64,000 nt of DNA from an uncultured Chitinophaga sp. (GCF_902168175.1 NZ_CABHOU010000041.1:1-64000), one strand, 5' to 3'. Positions 1 to 8,541 are shown, counted from the stretch's first letter. The notes: generated by a model from the letters alone, not told the origin. Made by a program: numbers and translations.

Positions 1-947
1 ATGCGGCCGAAGCTCCTTTAATGACCATCTATACCGGCGGTAAAGTACATTCCCGCCACGCACTGCTTACCCTCAACATTGCCGGTGGCGGTGGTATGGA
101 AATATGGCAGTACGTGAGCAGAACGCCAGTTCCTGCCGACTTCACACCTGCATTTGGTGATCTGGGTACTTTTGCTGCTAAGATCAAATGCAACGATATC
201 GATGCTGCTCACCGTTTTTACCTGGCCGAAAACGCTACGGTATCTGCCATCGTAAAAGGTGCGCATGGCGATAAACACTTCTGGCTGCAAGACCCTCAGG
301 GTAATTACTTCAACGTCGTACAAAGCAAAGAATGGTTCCGCGATCCTGCGCCTACGCACAACGTAGGTGGTGTTTACGGTGCCGTGATCGGTGTGAGCGA
401 TATTGATAAAGCCCTGAAGTTATACCGCGATGTACTGGGTATTAATGAAGTGATATACGATGTTACCGGTCATTTCGATGATATACCGCAGCCAGCATAT
501 GCAGGCGAAAAATACCGTCGTGTATTACTGCGTAAAACCGGTAAAGAAAACGGTGCATTTTCCCGTCTGTTAGGTGGTGTTGAAATTGAACTGGTGCAAT
601 GCCTCGAACGCAGTCCCCGTAAAATATTCGAGAACCGCTATTGGGGCGACCTTGGTTTCATTCATCTTTGCCTCGATGTTACTGATATGGTGAAACTGAA
701 AGAGCAGGCTACAGCAGCCGGTTTCCCTTTTACGATCGATAGTGCCGATTCCTTTTCCATGGGCCAGGCCGCAGGCCGTTTCGCCTACCTGGAAGATCCG
801 GATGGTACATTGATAGAATTGGTGGAAACACATAAAGTGCCCATCCTCAAAAAGATAGGCTGGTACTTAGACCTCACAAAACGTAAAGTACAAAAGCCCC
901 TGCCCAACTGGATGATCGGTTGTATGGCCTGGAGCAAAGTGAAATAA
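1..947 (+). CDS. VOC (glyoxalase-fold) family protein, N-terminus cut by window edge
   Basis: The frame is open to the left edge, so the gene starts outside the window; the first ATG inside is at 21. What remains is about 308 residues with two vicinal-oxygen-chelate modules. The first ends around the motif DPQGNYFNVVQ and the second around DPDGTLIELVE, the strand that usually carries a metal-binding Glu. A second module start is visible at VYGAVIGVSDIDKALKLY. Such proteins are glyoxalases, dioxygenases or related metalloenzymes; no substrate can be read from the sequence. Ends at a strong bidirectional hairpin shared with the convergent acyltransferase gene. Confidence 0.85.
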   Translation, partial: AAEAPLMTIYTGGKVHSRHALLTLNIAGGGGMEIWQYVSRTPVPADFTPAFGDLGTFAAKIKCNDIDAAHRFYLAENATVSAIVKGAHGDKHFWLQDPQGNYFNVVQSKEWFRDPAPTHNVGGVYGAVIGVSDIDKALKLYRDVLGINEVIYDVTGHFDDIPQPAYAGEKYRRVLLRKTGKENGAFSRLLGGVEIELVQCLERSPRKIFENRYWGDLGFIHLCLDVTDMVKLKEQATAAGFPFTIDSADSFSMGQAAGRFAYLEDPDGTLIELVETHKVPILKKIGWYLDLTKRKVQKPLPNWMIGCMAWSKVK

Positions 948-948
948 T

Positions 949-988
949 AAAAGGAAAGCACCGCATTAACCGCGGTGCTTTCCTTTTT
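949..988. terminator. Bidirectional intrinsic terminator
   Basis: A 16-bp perfect stem (949-964 with 972-987) has a 7-nt loop, with A-rich left and T-rich right flanks. It sits between two convergent genes and can serve both. Confidence 0.9.
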
Positions 989-991
989 ATG

Positions 992-2194
992 TTAGTTGAA
1001 TAGTTGTCTTAAATATTCCCTGTCCTCTTTTTTCAGTTTCCCCCAGTTTACTAATCTCCACCAGCTATCACGGAATTTATTCACCGTCCAGCCGAGGAAT
1101 GGTAGTACCACCAGGCCTAATAATCCCCATGGTCCGAGGAATATACAGGTCAGTGCTGAGAGGATGAGTGCATAGTATGGGTACGTGATCATCAGCAAAC
1201 CAAAGAACACTGATCCGAAGAACACCGTTTTGCGGGTCTTTTTGCGGGCGAAGTTCCTGACAGGATAGTAGTAAGGCGCATTAAGCAGGAAGCCTGCCAG
1301 TGCAGGGATACAGAGTATTAACGCGGTAATGAATGAGAAGATGAGTTGCGTGCTGTTCCAGGCAATGGCTTTATGGCCGGGCGTGGGGAAGAAAGATAAT
1401 TTTTCTTTCGGCGTTGCCTCCAGCTTTTTGCCCATGGCATGTATCACGTCTTTATTGGTCGTAGGTGCGTTGTACAGCATGGCGGCGTAGGCAGCGGCAT
1501 ACGTAGCGTCTTCGTTCGGGAAGTGGAAGATCTGTTCTTCCATAGCCGTGGTGAGTACACGGTTTACCTGTAAAGGGTTCACCATGCCCTTCGCTTCTTC
1601 CACTGTTTTTGCACTGATAGGTGCGCCAACATTAATAAAGATGCGGGCATCGAAGTTGTGGAAGGAACTGTAATTCACACCGATAGGCAGGATGGTGAGA
1701 TCTTCGGTCGTTTTATCTTCCCAGGCGCTGAGTGCCATGCGGGCCGTACCTTTCTTTACCGGGCGCAGTTTCCATTCGTGTATGCAAAGTCCTTCGGCAA
1801 AGATGAGTACAATACCCTTTTTACGGAAGATTTCCTGGCAGCGTTCAAACGTTTCGTCGTTGTTGCCGAGGTTCTCTTTGCCTTCACTAAGGCGGAAGAT
1901 GGGAATATTGTGCAGCGCGGTGAGCAACTTGTTAGCCAGCGGCTTCTTAAAAGCATCGCCACGGGCCAGGAAGTGGATGTCGCGGTTCCAGAGCGCGCCC
2001 AGCATCATGGCATCCAGGAAAGAGCCGGAGTGGTTGACGGCCAATACGATCGGTCCCTCGATTTGCGAGAAGTCGTAACCGCCGATGTATAAACGGCTGG
2101 AGAATATCTTAAGCGCCGTGCGCGCGGTATATTTAGCGTATAGATATAACAAAGTGTGTAAAAATTGGCCGACAAGATAGTTAAATTCCCGCAT
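992..2194 (-). CDS. PlsC-like lysophospholipid/glycerol-phosphate acyltransferase
   Basis: About 400 residues. The acyltransferase signature HX4D is seen in NHSGSFLD, and the second block as FAEGLCIHEWKLRPVKKG, both typical of 1-acyl-glycerol-3-phosphate acyltransferases (PlsC fold), which transfer acyl chains from acyl-ACP or acyl-CoA to lysophospholipid at the inner membrane. The C-terminal third has two or three hydrophobic segments. It is longer than plain PlsC (about 240 aa), so a different acceptor is possible. I chose the ATG at 2194 (MREFNYLVGQ); the frame continues upstream to a TTG at 2275 but that extension looks non-coding. Exact acceptor unknown. Confidence 0.85.
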   Translation of the reverse strand: MREFNYLVGQFLHTLLYLYAKYTARTALKIFSSRLYIGGYDFSQIEGPIVLAVNHSGSFLDAMMLGALWNRDIHFLARGDAFKKPLANKLLTALHNIPIFRLSEGKENLGNNDETFERCQEIFRKKGIVLIFAEGLCIHEWKLRPVKKGTARMALSAWEDKTTEDLTILPIGVNYSSFHNFDARIFINVGAPISAKTVEEAKGMVNPLQVNRVLTTAMEEQIFHFPNEDATYAAAYAAMLYNAPTTNKDVIHAMGKKLEATPKEKLSFFPTPGHKAIAWNSTQLIFSFITALILCIPALAGFLLNAPYYYPVRNFARKKTRKTVFFGSVFFGLLMITYPYYALILSALTCIFLGPWGLLGLVVLPFLGWTVNKFRDSWWRLVNWGKLKKEDREYLRQLFN

Positions 2195-2350
2195 TTCTAT
2201 GCCCGGCCAGCCTTCCCGCCGCTGAACGGAGCGTCGCAACGGATGGTCAATAGCAGTACTAAAGCTGGTCCACAAATCTTAACATACCGGTCATACAAAC
2301 TACTGTAGCTGCAACATTCTTTGTTTTATATTTAGACCAAATTAGAAAGG

Positions 2351-3190
2351 ATGAAGAAGATACTGACTACGCTGCTTTTCTGCGCCCTGCTTGCGCCACT
2401 GGCCCAGGCGCAGCAACTGAACATCGGCACGTACAACCTGCGTTACGACAACCCGAAAGACACGGGTAACCTCTGGAAAAACCGTGCCCCCATCGTGGCT
2501 AACCTGATCCGTTACCACGACTTCGATATTTTCGGCACCCAGGAAGCGCTGAAAAACCAGTTGGACGACGTTGCTACCGCGCTGCCTAACTACGAACGTT
2601 ACGGCAAAGGCCGCGACAATGGCGGCGATGCGGGCGAACATTCTGCTATCTTCTTCAAAAAAGATAAATTCAAACTGCTCGATAAAGGCGACTTCTGGCT
2701 GTCCGAAACACCCGATAAACCAGGCCTCGGCTGGGATGCCACCTGCTGCAACCGCATTTGCTCCTGGGTAAAATTACAAGACATCAAATCGAAGAAAACC
2801 TTTTACTTCTTCAACGTTCATTACGACCACCAGGGCAAAGTAGCGCGCCGCGAAAGCAGCAAATTGTTACTCGCAAAAATCCCCGCCATCGCCGGTAAAT
2901 CACCGGTAATCCTCACCGGCGATTTCAACGCTAAACCAGAAAGCGAGCCCTATAAAATACTGGCCACTTCGGGCATCATTAAAGACACTTACGGCATGGT
3001 GAAATACCCTTACGCAAATAATTCTTCGTACAACAGTTTTGGAAAACAGATAGATGACGAAGGCGTAATCGATCACATCTTCGTGACCCCGCAGTTCTCT
3101 GCTTCCAAATGGGGAATCTTGACGGATACTTACCGTGGTAAATATCCTTCGGATCATTTTCCGGTGCAGGTGTTGTTGGAGTTGAAGTAA
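2351..3190 (+). CDS. Secreted endonuclease/exonuclease/phosphatase family protein
   Basis: 279 residues beginning with a Sec signal peptide (MKKILTTLLFCALLAPLAQAQ, cleavage near residue 21). The DNase I-like fold is shown by GTQEAL (catalytic Glu), GDFNAKPESEP (Asp/Asn) and SDHFPV at the C-terminus (Asp-His). Members cleave phosphodiesters or phosphomonoesters (nucleic acids, sphingomyelin, inositol phosphates); substrate cannot be assigned. AGAAAGG just before the ATG may help ribosome binding. Single-gene unit, followed by its own terminator and then a repeat cluster. Confidence 0.9.
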   Translation: MKKILTTLLFCALLAPLAQAQQLNIGTYNLRYDNPKDTGNLWKNRAPIVANLIRYHDFDIFGTQEALKNQLDDVATALPNYERYGKGRDNGGDAGEHSAIFFKKDKFKLLDKGDFWLSETPDKPGLGWDATCCNRICSWVKLQDIKSKKTFYFFNVHYDHQGKVARRESSKLLLAKIPAIAGKSPVILTGDFNAKPESEPYKILATSGIIKDTYGMVKYPYANNSSYNSFGKQIDDEGVIDHIFVTPQFSASKWGILTDTYRGKYPSDHFPVQVLLELK

Positions 3191-3211
3191 GCGATAAACT
3201 TTTTAATGTAG

Positions 3212-3248
3212 AATGACGGGCTTGATAAAGGCTCGTCATTTTTTTTGA
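3212..3248 (+). terminator. Intrinsic terminator after the exonuclease/phosphatase-family gene
   Basis: Stem AATGACGGGC / GCTCGTCATT (3212-3221 with 3231-3240, one G.T pair) is followed by eight T residues. Confidence 0.85.
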
Positions 3249-3475
3249 TGGTACTTCTCTGTAGTCGATCACCGCAAGCTTCTTCCGGATCATCATTGCG
3301 AATGAAATGAAGGGCACTTTTGCTTCGGTCTTGGCGTTAGTCAGGCGCGAGGTATGTTTTAACGTTGACATACCGGGCATCTCGCTACCCGTCATCGTGA
3401 ACGCAGTGAAGGAAACCGTCGCTTTGGTCAGGCGCGAGAAGCGTTCCTTCGTTGGTCTGGCGGCCTTTCCCCGAC

Positions 3476-3720
3476 CGTCATGGCGAGGCACGAAGCCATC
3501 CTCGTGCGCAGTCTTCGCTTCAGTAAAAAGCGCTGTGCGCAGGTGTGTTACCGGAGCAACGTTTACCCCAATCGTCATGGCGAGGCACGAAGCCATCCTC
3601 GTGCGCAGTCTTCGCTTCAGTAAAAAGCGCTGCGCGCAGGTGTGTTACCGGAACAACGCTTACCCCGATCGTCATGGCGAGGAACGAAGCCATCCTCGTG
3701 CGCAGTCTTCGCTTCAGTAA
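3476..3720 (+). repeat. 97-bp direct repeat, two full copies plus one partial
   Basis: Units start at 3476, 3573 and 3670, exactly 97 bp apart. Copies 1 and 2 are nearly identical. Copy 3 diverges after about 50 bp, where it becomes the left half of the 212-bp element at 3670-3881. Each unit begins with CGTCATGGCGAGG, the end sequence of that element, so the array looks like repeated copies of one element end plus a linker. Confidence 0.85.
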
Positions 3721-3881
3721 AGGCTTGCGAGCCAGGGTAAATTGGCAGGAGCGAAGCATCGGCACTTTCGCCTGGCACAGCCCCCGTGAAGGTAAGCATG
3801 TAACGCTTCCCCGCTTTCCCTACAACCAGTTATTGCAGGCAATGACTACACACGAGGAAGACTTCGTTCCTCGCCATGACG
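3670..3881. mobile_element. 212-bp MITE-like element with inverted ends (copy 1)
   Basis: The left end (3670 on) and the reverse complement of the right end (to 3881) both read CGTCATGGCGAGGAACGAAG. The interior aligns along its whole length with the element at 48396-48596, for example at the shared stretches GGCAATGACTACACA and GGCACAGCC. It has no ORF of its own. Size, inverted ends and two dispersed copies fit a non-autonomous transposable or REP-type element; the enzyme that moved it is not in the window. Confidence 0.7.
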
Positions 3882-3937
3882 CGCTGGGAGAGGCTCGCAG
3901 CTCACACCAGCCTCGGGCCAGGGCTTATAAAATAACA

Positions 3938-3961
3938 AAGCCGGTCATCAGTGACCGGCTT
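3938..3961 (-). terminator. Intrinsic terminator after scpB
   Basis: Perfect 10-bp stem AAGCCGGTCA / TGACCGGCTT with a 4-nt loop lies 10 bp past the scpB stop on the minus strand. The tract beyond it reads TGTTATTTTAT. Confidence 0.8.
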
Positions 3962-3970
3962 CGTTTATGA

Positions 3971-5215
3971 TTACTTCTTTTTGTCATCATCATTTTCACT
4001 ATCCTCATCTTCTTCATCATCTTCCTCATCCTCATCCTCATCCTCATCTTCCTCCTCATCCTCATCTTCGTCTTCATCATCTTCATCTTCATCTTCCTCC
4101 TCCTCATCATCTTCATCTTCCTCATCTTCGCTCTTTTCTTTAGATGATTCTTCTGTAAACAGTTCCTCATCTCCAGTATCCTCCATTTCAAGAGGGTCCG
4201 GCATTATTTCCTGAATATGTATGTGTTCAATGATCGAGCCGTCCTCCAACGTTTCGGTAGTGGACAAATCCACCTCTATACCCGTATTCAACTCATCTAA
4301 AATCTCCTCATCCTCCTCATCCTCACCCTCTATAACAGAATCTTCATCAGCATCCGCACCGGGCATTTCCTCTGTCGGTTCTTCGGCGGAAACATCAACG
4401 ATGGCGTCGTCTTCATAATCTTCATCCTCCACTACATCGCCTTCAGCAACTTCTGTAGGCACCACAATACCCTGCGGGCCTTCGTCACCTTCGCTTTCGC
4501 CTTCTTCCGCTACCTCGTCATCGATCATAAGGGTGACGGTTTTCGTTAGTTCTCCATCCTCAGAAACGATGAAATGACCTTCGGCCTCCAGTTCTTCCTC
4601 TGTGGATGCGGGGATGGCCGTGGGGCTGTCCTCGGTTTGGTCCATGAGGGTGGGCTGGATATATTCTTCGTCGAAAACTTCTTTGAGTTTGGGTAAATCG
4701 GCGGGGGAGTTGATGCCGAAATAATCCATGAAGGCTTTGGAGGTGCGGTAGAGCAGGGGTTTACCGGGTAAATCCTCGCTACGGCCAGATATCACGATGA
4801 GTTCCTTTTCCAGCAGTTTGGTGATAGAGTAATCGGTGCTTACGCCGCGGATGTGTTCTATTTCGCCTTTGGAAATGGGTTGTTTGTAGGCAATGATGGC
4901 CAGGGTTTCCAGGGCGGCGGTGGAAAGTCGTTTGAGATACTTCTCGCCGTTTAACTGGGCTACGGTCTGGTAATAATCCCTTTTAGTAAGGAATTGATAC
5001 CCGCCGCCGCTTTCGCGCACTTCGAAGGCGTAAAACTCTGAATTGTATTTTTCGGAAATGGCTTCAATGGCGGTTTCTACCTGCTCCATAGAGGCACGGT
5101 CCTCTAAAAAGGCCAGTGCGCTATTCAGGAGTTCCAGTATGTCCGCGGCCGGCAACGGTCTGTCGGCTGCAAAAATCAGGGCTTCCACATGAGGGATGAG
5201 CTGGGAGATTTCCAT
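3971..5215 (-). CDS. scpB: Segregation and condensation protein ScpB with long acidic tail
   Basis: 414 residues from the ATG at 5215 (MEISQLIPHVEALIFAADRP); frame upstream of it is unlikely to be coding. Residues 1 to about 185 are ScpB, the winged-helix subunit that binds ScpA in the SMC condensin complex for chromosome segregation (seen: ALETLAIIAYKQPISKGEIE and the HIRGV block). Family members are usually about 190-200 aa. Here some 220 residues follow that are dominated by Asp and Glu, ending in a nearly pure D/E run and DDDKKK. The tail is in frame and uses mixed GAT/GAA/GAC/GAG codons. ScpA is not adjacent. ScpB identity is firm; the tail's role is unknown. Confidence 0.92.
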   Translation of the reverse strand: MEISQLIPHVEALIFAADRPLPAADILELLNSALAFLEDRASMEQVETAIEAISEKYNSEFYAFEVRESGGGYQFLTKRDYYQTVAQLNGEKYLKRLSTAALETLAIIAYKQPISKGEIEHIRGVSTDYSITKLLEKELIVISGRSEDLPGKPLLYRTSKAFMDYFGINSPADLPKLKEVFDEEYIQPTLMDQTEDSPTAIPASTEEELEAEGHFIVSEDGELTKTVTLMIDDEVAEEGESEGDEGPQGIVVPTEVAEGDVVEDEDYEDDAIVDVSAEEPTEEMPGADADEDSVIEGEDEEDEEILDELNTGIEVDLSTTETLEDGSIIEHIHIQEIMPDPLEMEDTGDEELFTEESSKEKSEDEEDEDDEEEEDEDEDDEDEDEDEEEDEDEDEDEEDDEEDEDSENDDDKKK

Positions 5216-5348
5216 ATTGGGTGCGTGTGCTTTGAATGTGCGGGAACCTGCGCCCCCGGCGTAAAAGAAAAAAGTCAAAGACCGAAAATACAGTCTTTGA
5301 CCTTATTCCAAAAATATAAATAAAATGCTGTTGATTTCTTGTGAATAA

Positions 5349-6233
5349 TTATCCAACCAGGGCAGCAGCACCGCTCACGATCTCGGTCAGTTCCGTTGTA
5401 ATAGCGGCCTGACGGGCACGGTTGTAAGAAATTTTCAGGCTGCGGAGGATGTCGGCAGCATTCTCAGATGCTTTATCCATAGCAGTCATCCTGGCACCAT
5501 GTTCAGAAGCCTGACCGTCCAGTACAGCTTTGAAGAACTGTGTGTTCAGGATTTTCGGCATCAGTTCGGCGATCAGCACGTCTTTTTCGGGTTCGAATAT
5601 GTAATCGGCTTTAAGGCCTTTAGATTCCGTGTTTTCAACTTTCGCGATAGGCAGGAACTGTTCTACGGTAAATACCTGGGTAGCAGCGTTCCTGAACTGG
5701 CTGTATACAAGTTCCACCGCATCGTAATCACCTTTTGTATAACCTTCAAGGGCAACGGCTGCAGCATGTTTAACTGCTTCGAAGCTCAGGTCGGCGAAAA
5801 TGGTCCAATGTTCGTCGTTTACTTTAAAACCAGCTTTAGAGAATGCTTCGAAGCCTTTTTTACCGATCGGCAGTATTTCTACATTGCCTTTCGCGTACTG
5901 CTCTGAATATTTCTCCCGGATAGTTTGTTTAGCCAGCTTAATGATGTTGGAGTTGTAGGCGCCGCAGAGTCCCCTGTCGGAGGTTACTACCACGATCAGT
6001 ACTTTTTCTACCTGCCTGGTAGCAGCCAAAGACATTTCCAGCTCACCTTCGGTGCTGCTAACGATGTTTTGGAGCATTTCCTGCAGTTTAACTGCGTAAG
6101 GGCGCATTTGCTGAATAGCATCCTGGGCACGGCGCAGTTTTGCAGCACTCACCATTTTCATGGCTTTAGTGATCTGCTGGGTAGATTGTACAGATTTTAT
6201 ACGGTTACGAACTTCTTTAAGCTGTCCAGACAT
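5349..6233 (-). CDS. atpG: F1F0 ATP synthase subunit gamma
   Basis: 294 residues, the normal length. The N-terminal helix MSGQLKEVRNRIKSVQSTQQ, the KAMKMVSAAK block and the C-terminal NRARQAAITTELTEIVSGA are diagnostic. Gamma is the rotating stalk inside the alpha3beta3 head of F1, coupling proton flow to ATP synthesis. atpA, its usual upstream neighbour, is absent; the gene stands alone with a 490-bp upstream region and its own TACCTTTG promoter box. atpD and atpC are about 46 kb away on the other strand. Confidence 0.97.
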   Translation of the reverse strand: MSGQLKEVRNRIKSVQSTQQITKAMKMVSAAKLRRAQDAIQQMRPYAVKLQEMLQNIVSSTEGELEMSLAATRQVEKVLIVVVTSDRGLCGAYNSNIIKLAKQTIREKYSEQYAKGNVEILPIGKKGFEAFSKAGFKVNDEHWTIFADLSFEAVKHAAAVALEGYTKGDYDAVELVYSQFRNAATQVFTVEQFLPIAKVENTESKGLKADYIFEPEKDVLIAELMPKILNTQFFKAVLDGQASEHGARMTAMDKASENAADILRSLKISYNRARQAAITTELTEIVSGAAALVG

Positions 6234-6282
6234 ATAATATTATGGATTTATATAAAAGGGCAAAACCCCTCATTTTCGGGTG

Positions 6283-6290
6283 CAAAGGTA
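6283..6290 (-). promoter_or_regulatory. Putative -7 box of atpG
   Basis: TACCTTTG on the minus strand matches the Bacteroidota TAnnTTTG element, 50 nt before the atpG ATG. No clear -33 TTTG is seen. Confidence 0.55.
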
Positions 6291-6369
6291 AGTAAACAAC
6301 GATTAATTCGGAAATACCCGGAAGGATAAATTATTATTCAATATGGGCGGGCTTTTGAACAACTATTTA

Positions 6370-6414
6370 GCCGCCGTTGCGTCGCTCTCTTCAGCCGTAG
6401 GTACAACACTGGGC
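6370..6414 (+). repeat. Dispersed repeat related to the ends of the 48.3-kb element
   Basis: It begins with GCCGCCGTTGCGTC, which differs by one base from the start of a stretch in the terminal repeat at 48357-48381. Its later part (CTCTTCAGCCGTAGGTACAA) resembles the copy at 48697-48731, where the bases read CCCTTCAGCGGTTGGAACAA. Confidence 0.55.
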
Positions 6415-6622
6415 AAAGTTTAGGTCTTTCAGCGCGGTGGTATGTATGCCGTAGCGGGCAGCTTTTCCTTTCTAAAATGACATGGTACCGAAAGGGAAAC
6501 ACAACGCTGTTAAAAAGCAGGGATAGGTCAAAGCGTAAGCTGCCAGGCAAAATAATATAAGAACAAGATTCCTCAAGCCTGCCTAACCCCTGGTAGAAAG
6601 CAAGGTGAAAGCATGGTTCGTC

Positions 6623-6655
6623 GGTTCATGGTCGGTTCATCGTCGGTCCATAGTG
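6623..6655 (+). repeat. 11-bp tandem repeat, three units
   Basis: Units GGTTCATGGTC, GGTTCATCGTC and GGTCCATAGTG lie head to tail. A further partial unit precedes them. Unit length matches the 11-bp repeats at 48841-48958. Confidence 0.65.
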
Positions 6656-6688
6656 TAGCAGACCTGCCCTCAACCTGATAGTATTTAA

Positions 6689-6722
6689 ACAAAGAGCCCC
6701 GCAATGCTGCGGGGCTCTTTGT
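6689..6722 (-). terminator. Intrinsic terminator after terC
   Basis: 15-bp perfect stem (6689-6703 with 6708-6722), GC-rich core GAGCCCCGCA, 4-nt loop, located 4 bp past the terC stop. Confidence 0.9.
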
Positions 6723-6726
6723 AATA

Positions 6727-7494
6727 TTATTCTTCCAGCTTCGGTTCCCGAAGTTCAACGGGTTTGGTATTCTTCCGCATCTTCATATTCAGCAGTTCTA
6801 CCAGGAACGAGAAGGCCATAGCGAAGTATACATAGTTCTTCAGGTGCAGGTCATGTGCCGCCGACGCGCTCCAGCCTTCCACGATCAATACCACACCCAC
6901 CATTACCAGGAAGCTGAGTGCCAGCATCTTAAACGTAGGATGTTTGTGGATGAAGTCGCTGATCTTAGGGGCGAACAGGAACATCACGAACATGGCGATC
7001 ACCACCGCAATGATCATAATCGGTACATGTTTGGCCAAACCTACGGCTGTAATGATACTGTCGAACGAGAAAACAGTATCGATAAGGATGATTTGTCCTA
7101 CCACATTGGCCAGCTTGGCGGTACCGCCCGCAGCGCCTTTCTGGATAGTGGCTTCTTCCTCGCCCTCCAGCTTGTGGTGAATCTCCATCGTTGTTTTTAC
7201 CAGCAAAAACAGTCCACCGGCCAGCATGATCAGGTCGCGAAGACTAAAACCGTGACCCCAGATGGTGAACAGGGGGTGTACCGCCCTTACAATGTAACCG
7301 ATGCAAAGCAACAGTACAATACGTACCGCAATGCCGGTTAACATCCAGATACGACGCGCCGCCAGTCTTTTTTCCTCCGGTAGGCGGTTCATTACAATAG
7401 ATACGAAAATTACGTTGTCGATCCCGAGCACAACTTCCATCAGCACCAAAGTGAGCAGGCTGATTAGCGAATCAACCGTAAGCAGATGTTCCAT
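6727..7494 (-). CDS. TerC family integral membrane protein
   Basis: 255 residues with about seven hydrophobic segments. Both family half-repeats are visible: LGIDNVIFVS near residue 25 and TVFSFDSIITAVGL near 140, whose acidic residues lie inside the membrane. TerC-family proteins (Alx, MeeF/MeeY) are implicated in manganese export and metallation of secreted proteins; tellurite resistance is the historical name. It lies 21 bp downstream of pyrD and is probably co-transcribed, though no functional link is obvious. Confidence 0.9.
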   Translation of the reverse strand: MEHLLTVDSLISLLTLVLMEVVLGIDNVIFVSIVMNRLPEEKRLAARRIWMLTGIAVRIVLLLCIGYIVRAVHPLFTIWGHGFSLRDLIMLAGGLFLLVKTTMEIHHKLEGEEEATIQKGAAGGTAKLANVVGQIILIDTVFSFDSIITAVGLAKHVPIMIIAVVIAMFVMFLFAPKISDFIHKHPTFKMLALSFLVMVGVVLIVEGWSASAAHDLHLKNYVYFAMAFSFLVELLNMKMRKNTKPVELREPKLEE

Positions 7495-7515
7495 GATTTA
7501 TTTTAGTTGGGTTAT

Positions 7516-8541
7516 TTACTTTTTAAGTCCCTGGCAAATTTTCTTTACGATAGCAGGGCCTTCGTAGATGAAGCCAGTGTATACCTGTACCAGTGCGGCG
7601 CCGGCATCCAGTTTTTCCTGGGCGTCGGCTGCGGTGAAAATACCGCCCACAGCAATAATTGGAATGCTGCCGCCCGATTTGCGGTGGATGTAACGAATTA
7701 CTTCCGTGGCTTTTTCTTTTACCGGCAGTCCGCTTAACCCTCCCGCGCCTATCTTCTCCAGTTCGGCGGCAGGCGTAACAAGGTGTTCGCGGCTGATGGT
7801 GGTATTGGTGGCTACAATGCCCGCCAGCTTAGTTTCGTGTACAATCTCGATAATATCGTCCAGTTGCTCCAGCGTTAAGTCCGGGGCAATTTTAAGCAGT
7901 ATGGGTTTAGCCTTAGGCTTTTGATTGTTAATGGTTTGCAGGTGGTGCAGCAGTTGTTTAAGCGGCTCTTTTTCCTGCAGGGCCCGTAAACCTGGCGTGT
8001 TGGGCGAACTAACATTCACTACAAAATAATCCACCCCGTCGTACAGGGCGTGGAAACACTTTTCGTAATCGCTTACAGCATCCTCGTTTGGCGTCAGTTT
8101 ATTTTTACCGATGTTGCCGCCCACTATAATATTGGACTTGCGCAGCGTTAAACGTTTAGCGGCCGCTTTGGCGCCTTCGTTATTAAAGCCCATCCGGTTA
8201 ATCAGCGCCTGGTCGGCCGGCAGGCGGAAAAGGCGGGGCAAATCGTTGCCTGGCTGGGCAACTGGTGTTACCGTACCTATTTCAACGAAGCCAAAACCGA
8301 GCTGGGCCAGCTCATCGATATATTTAGCGTCTTTGTCGAAGCCGGCAGCCAAACCTACAGGGTTGCTGAAGGTGAGGCCGAATACTTCTTTTTGCAGTCC
8401 GCTGTTGTCGGGCTTGCAAAATGCGCCTAAAAGGTCCTTGCCAAAAGGAAGACCATTGATCGTTTTTAAACCACGCATAACGCTGTGGTGAATGCTTTCA
8501 GGAGGAAAGCCGAAGAGTATTTTCTTTATAATTCCGTACAT
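7516..8541 (-). CDS. pyrD: Dihydroorotate dehydrogenase (quinone), class 2
   Basis: 341 residues. It oxidises dihydroorotate to orotate with electrons going to menaquinone, the fourth step of pyrimidine synthesis. Visible motifs: [10 protein letters not shown] and [10 protein letters not shown] (FMN site), catalytic Ser in [20 protein letters not shown], and [15 protein letters not shown]. The short N-terminal helical extension ([19 protein letters not shown]) is the membrane anchor typical of class 2. A TATCTTTG box lies only 8 nt before the ATG, so the mRNA is probably leaderless. First gene of a pyrD-terC unit. Confidence 0.97.
   Translation of the reverse strand: MYGIIKKILFGFPPESIHHSVMRGLKTINGLPFGKDLLGAFCKPDNSGLQKEVFGLTFSNPVGLAAGFDKDAKYIDELAQLGFGFVEIGTVTPVAQPGNDLPRLFRLPADQALINRMGFNNEGAKAAAKRLTLRKSNIIVGGNIGKNKLTPNEDAVSDYEKCFHALYDGVDYFVVNVSSPNTPGLRALQEKEPLKQLLHHLQTINNQKPKAKPILLKIAPDLTLEQLDDIIEIVHETKLAGIVATNTTISREHLVTPAAELEKIGAGGLSGLPVKEKATEVIRYIHRKSGGSIPIIAVGGIFTAADAQEKLDAGAALVQVYTGFIYEGPAIVKKICQGLKK

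Larger units (their letters stand above)
3191..3937. other. Gene-free repeat cluster
   Basis: About 750 bp without a credible gene. It holds a terminator, degenerate repeat fragments at 3290-3460, three copies of a 97-bp direct repeat and a 212-bp inverted-repeat element (listed separately). Several ORFs of 80-200 codons cross it on both strands, but they are by-products of the repeats. Confidence 0.7.
6291..6688. other. Gene-free region between atpG and terC with repeat remnants
   Basis: No supported gene. It holds a 45-bp dispersed repeat (6370-6414) and an 11-bp tandem repeat (6623-6655), both related to the element near 48.3-49.1 kb. Short ORFs of 60-70 codons have no recognisable content. 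Confidence 0.6.

Noticed and set aside
3476..3720. CRISPR array from the 97-bp repeats
   Set aside because: Whole 97-bp unit is repeated including the would-be spacer, and only three copies exist.
2979..3765. ORFs of 80-205 codons on both strands across 2979-3970
   Set aside because: They follow the 97-bp repeat and element ends; translations are repetitive (HEDGFVPRHD type) and match no family.
3951..4214. Plus-strand Ser-rich ORF opposite the scpB tail
   Set aside because: It is the antisense reading of the Asp/Glu codon run and has no independent signal.
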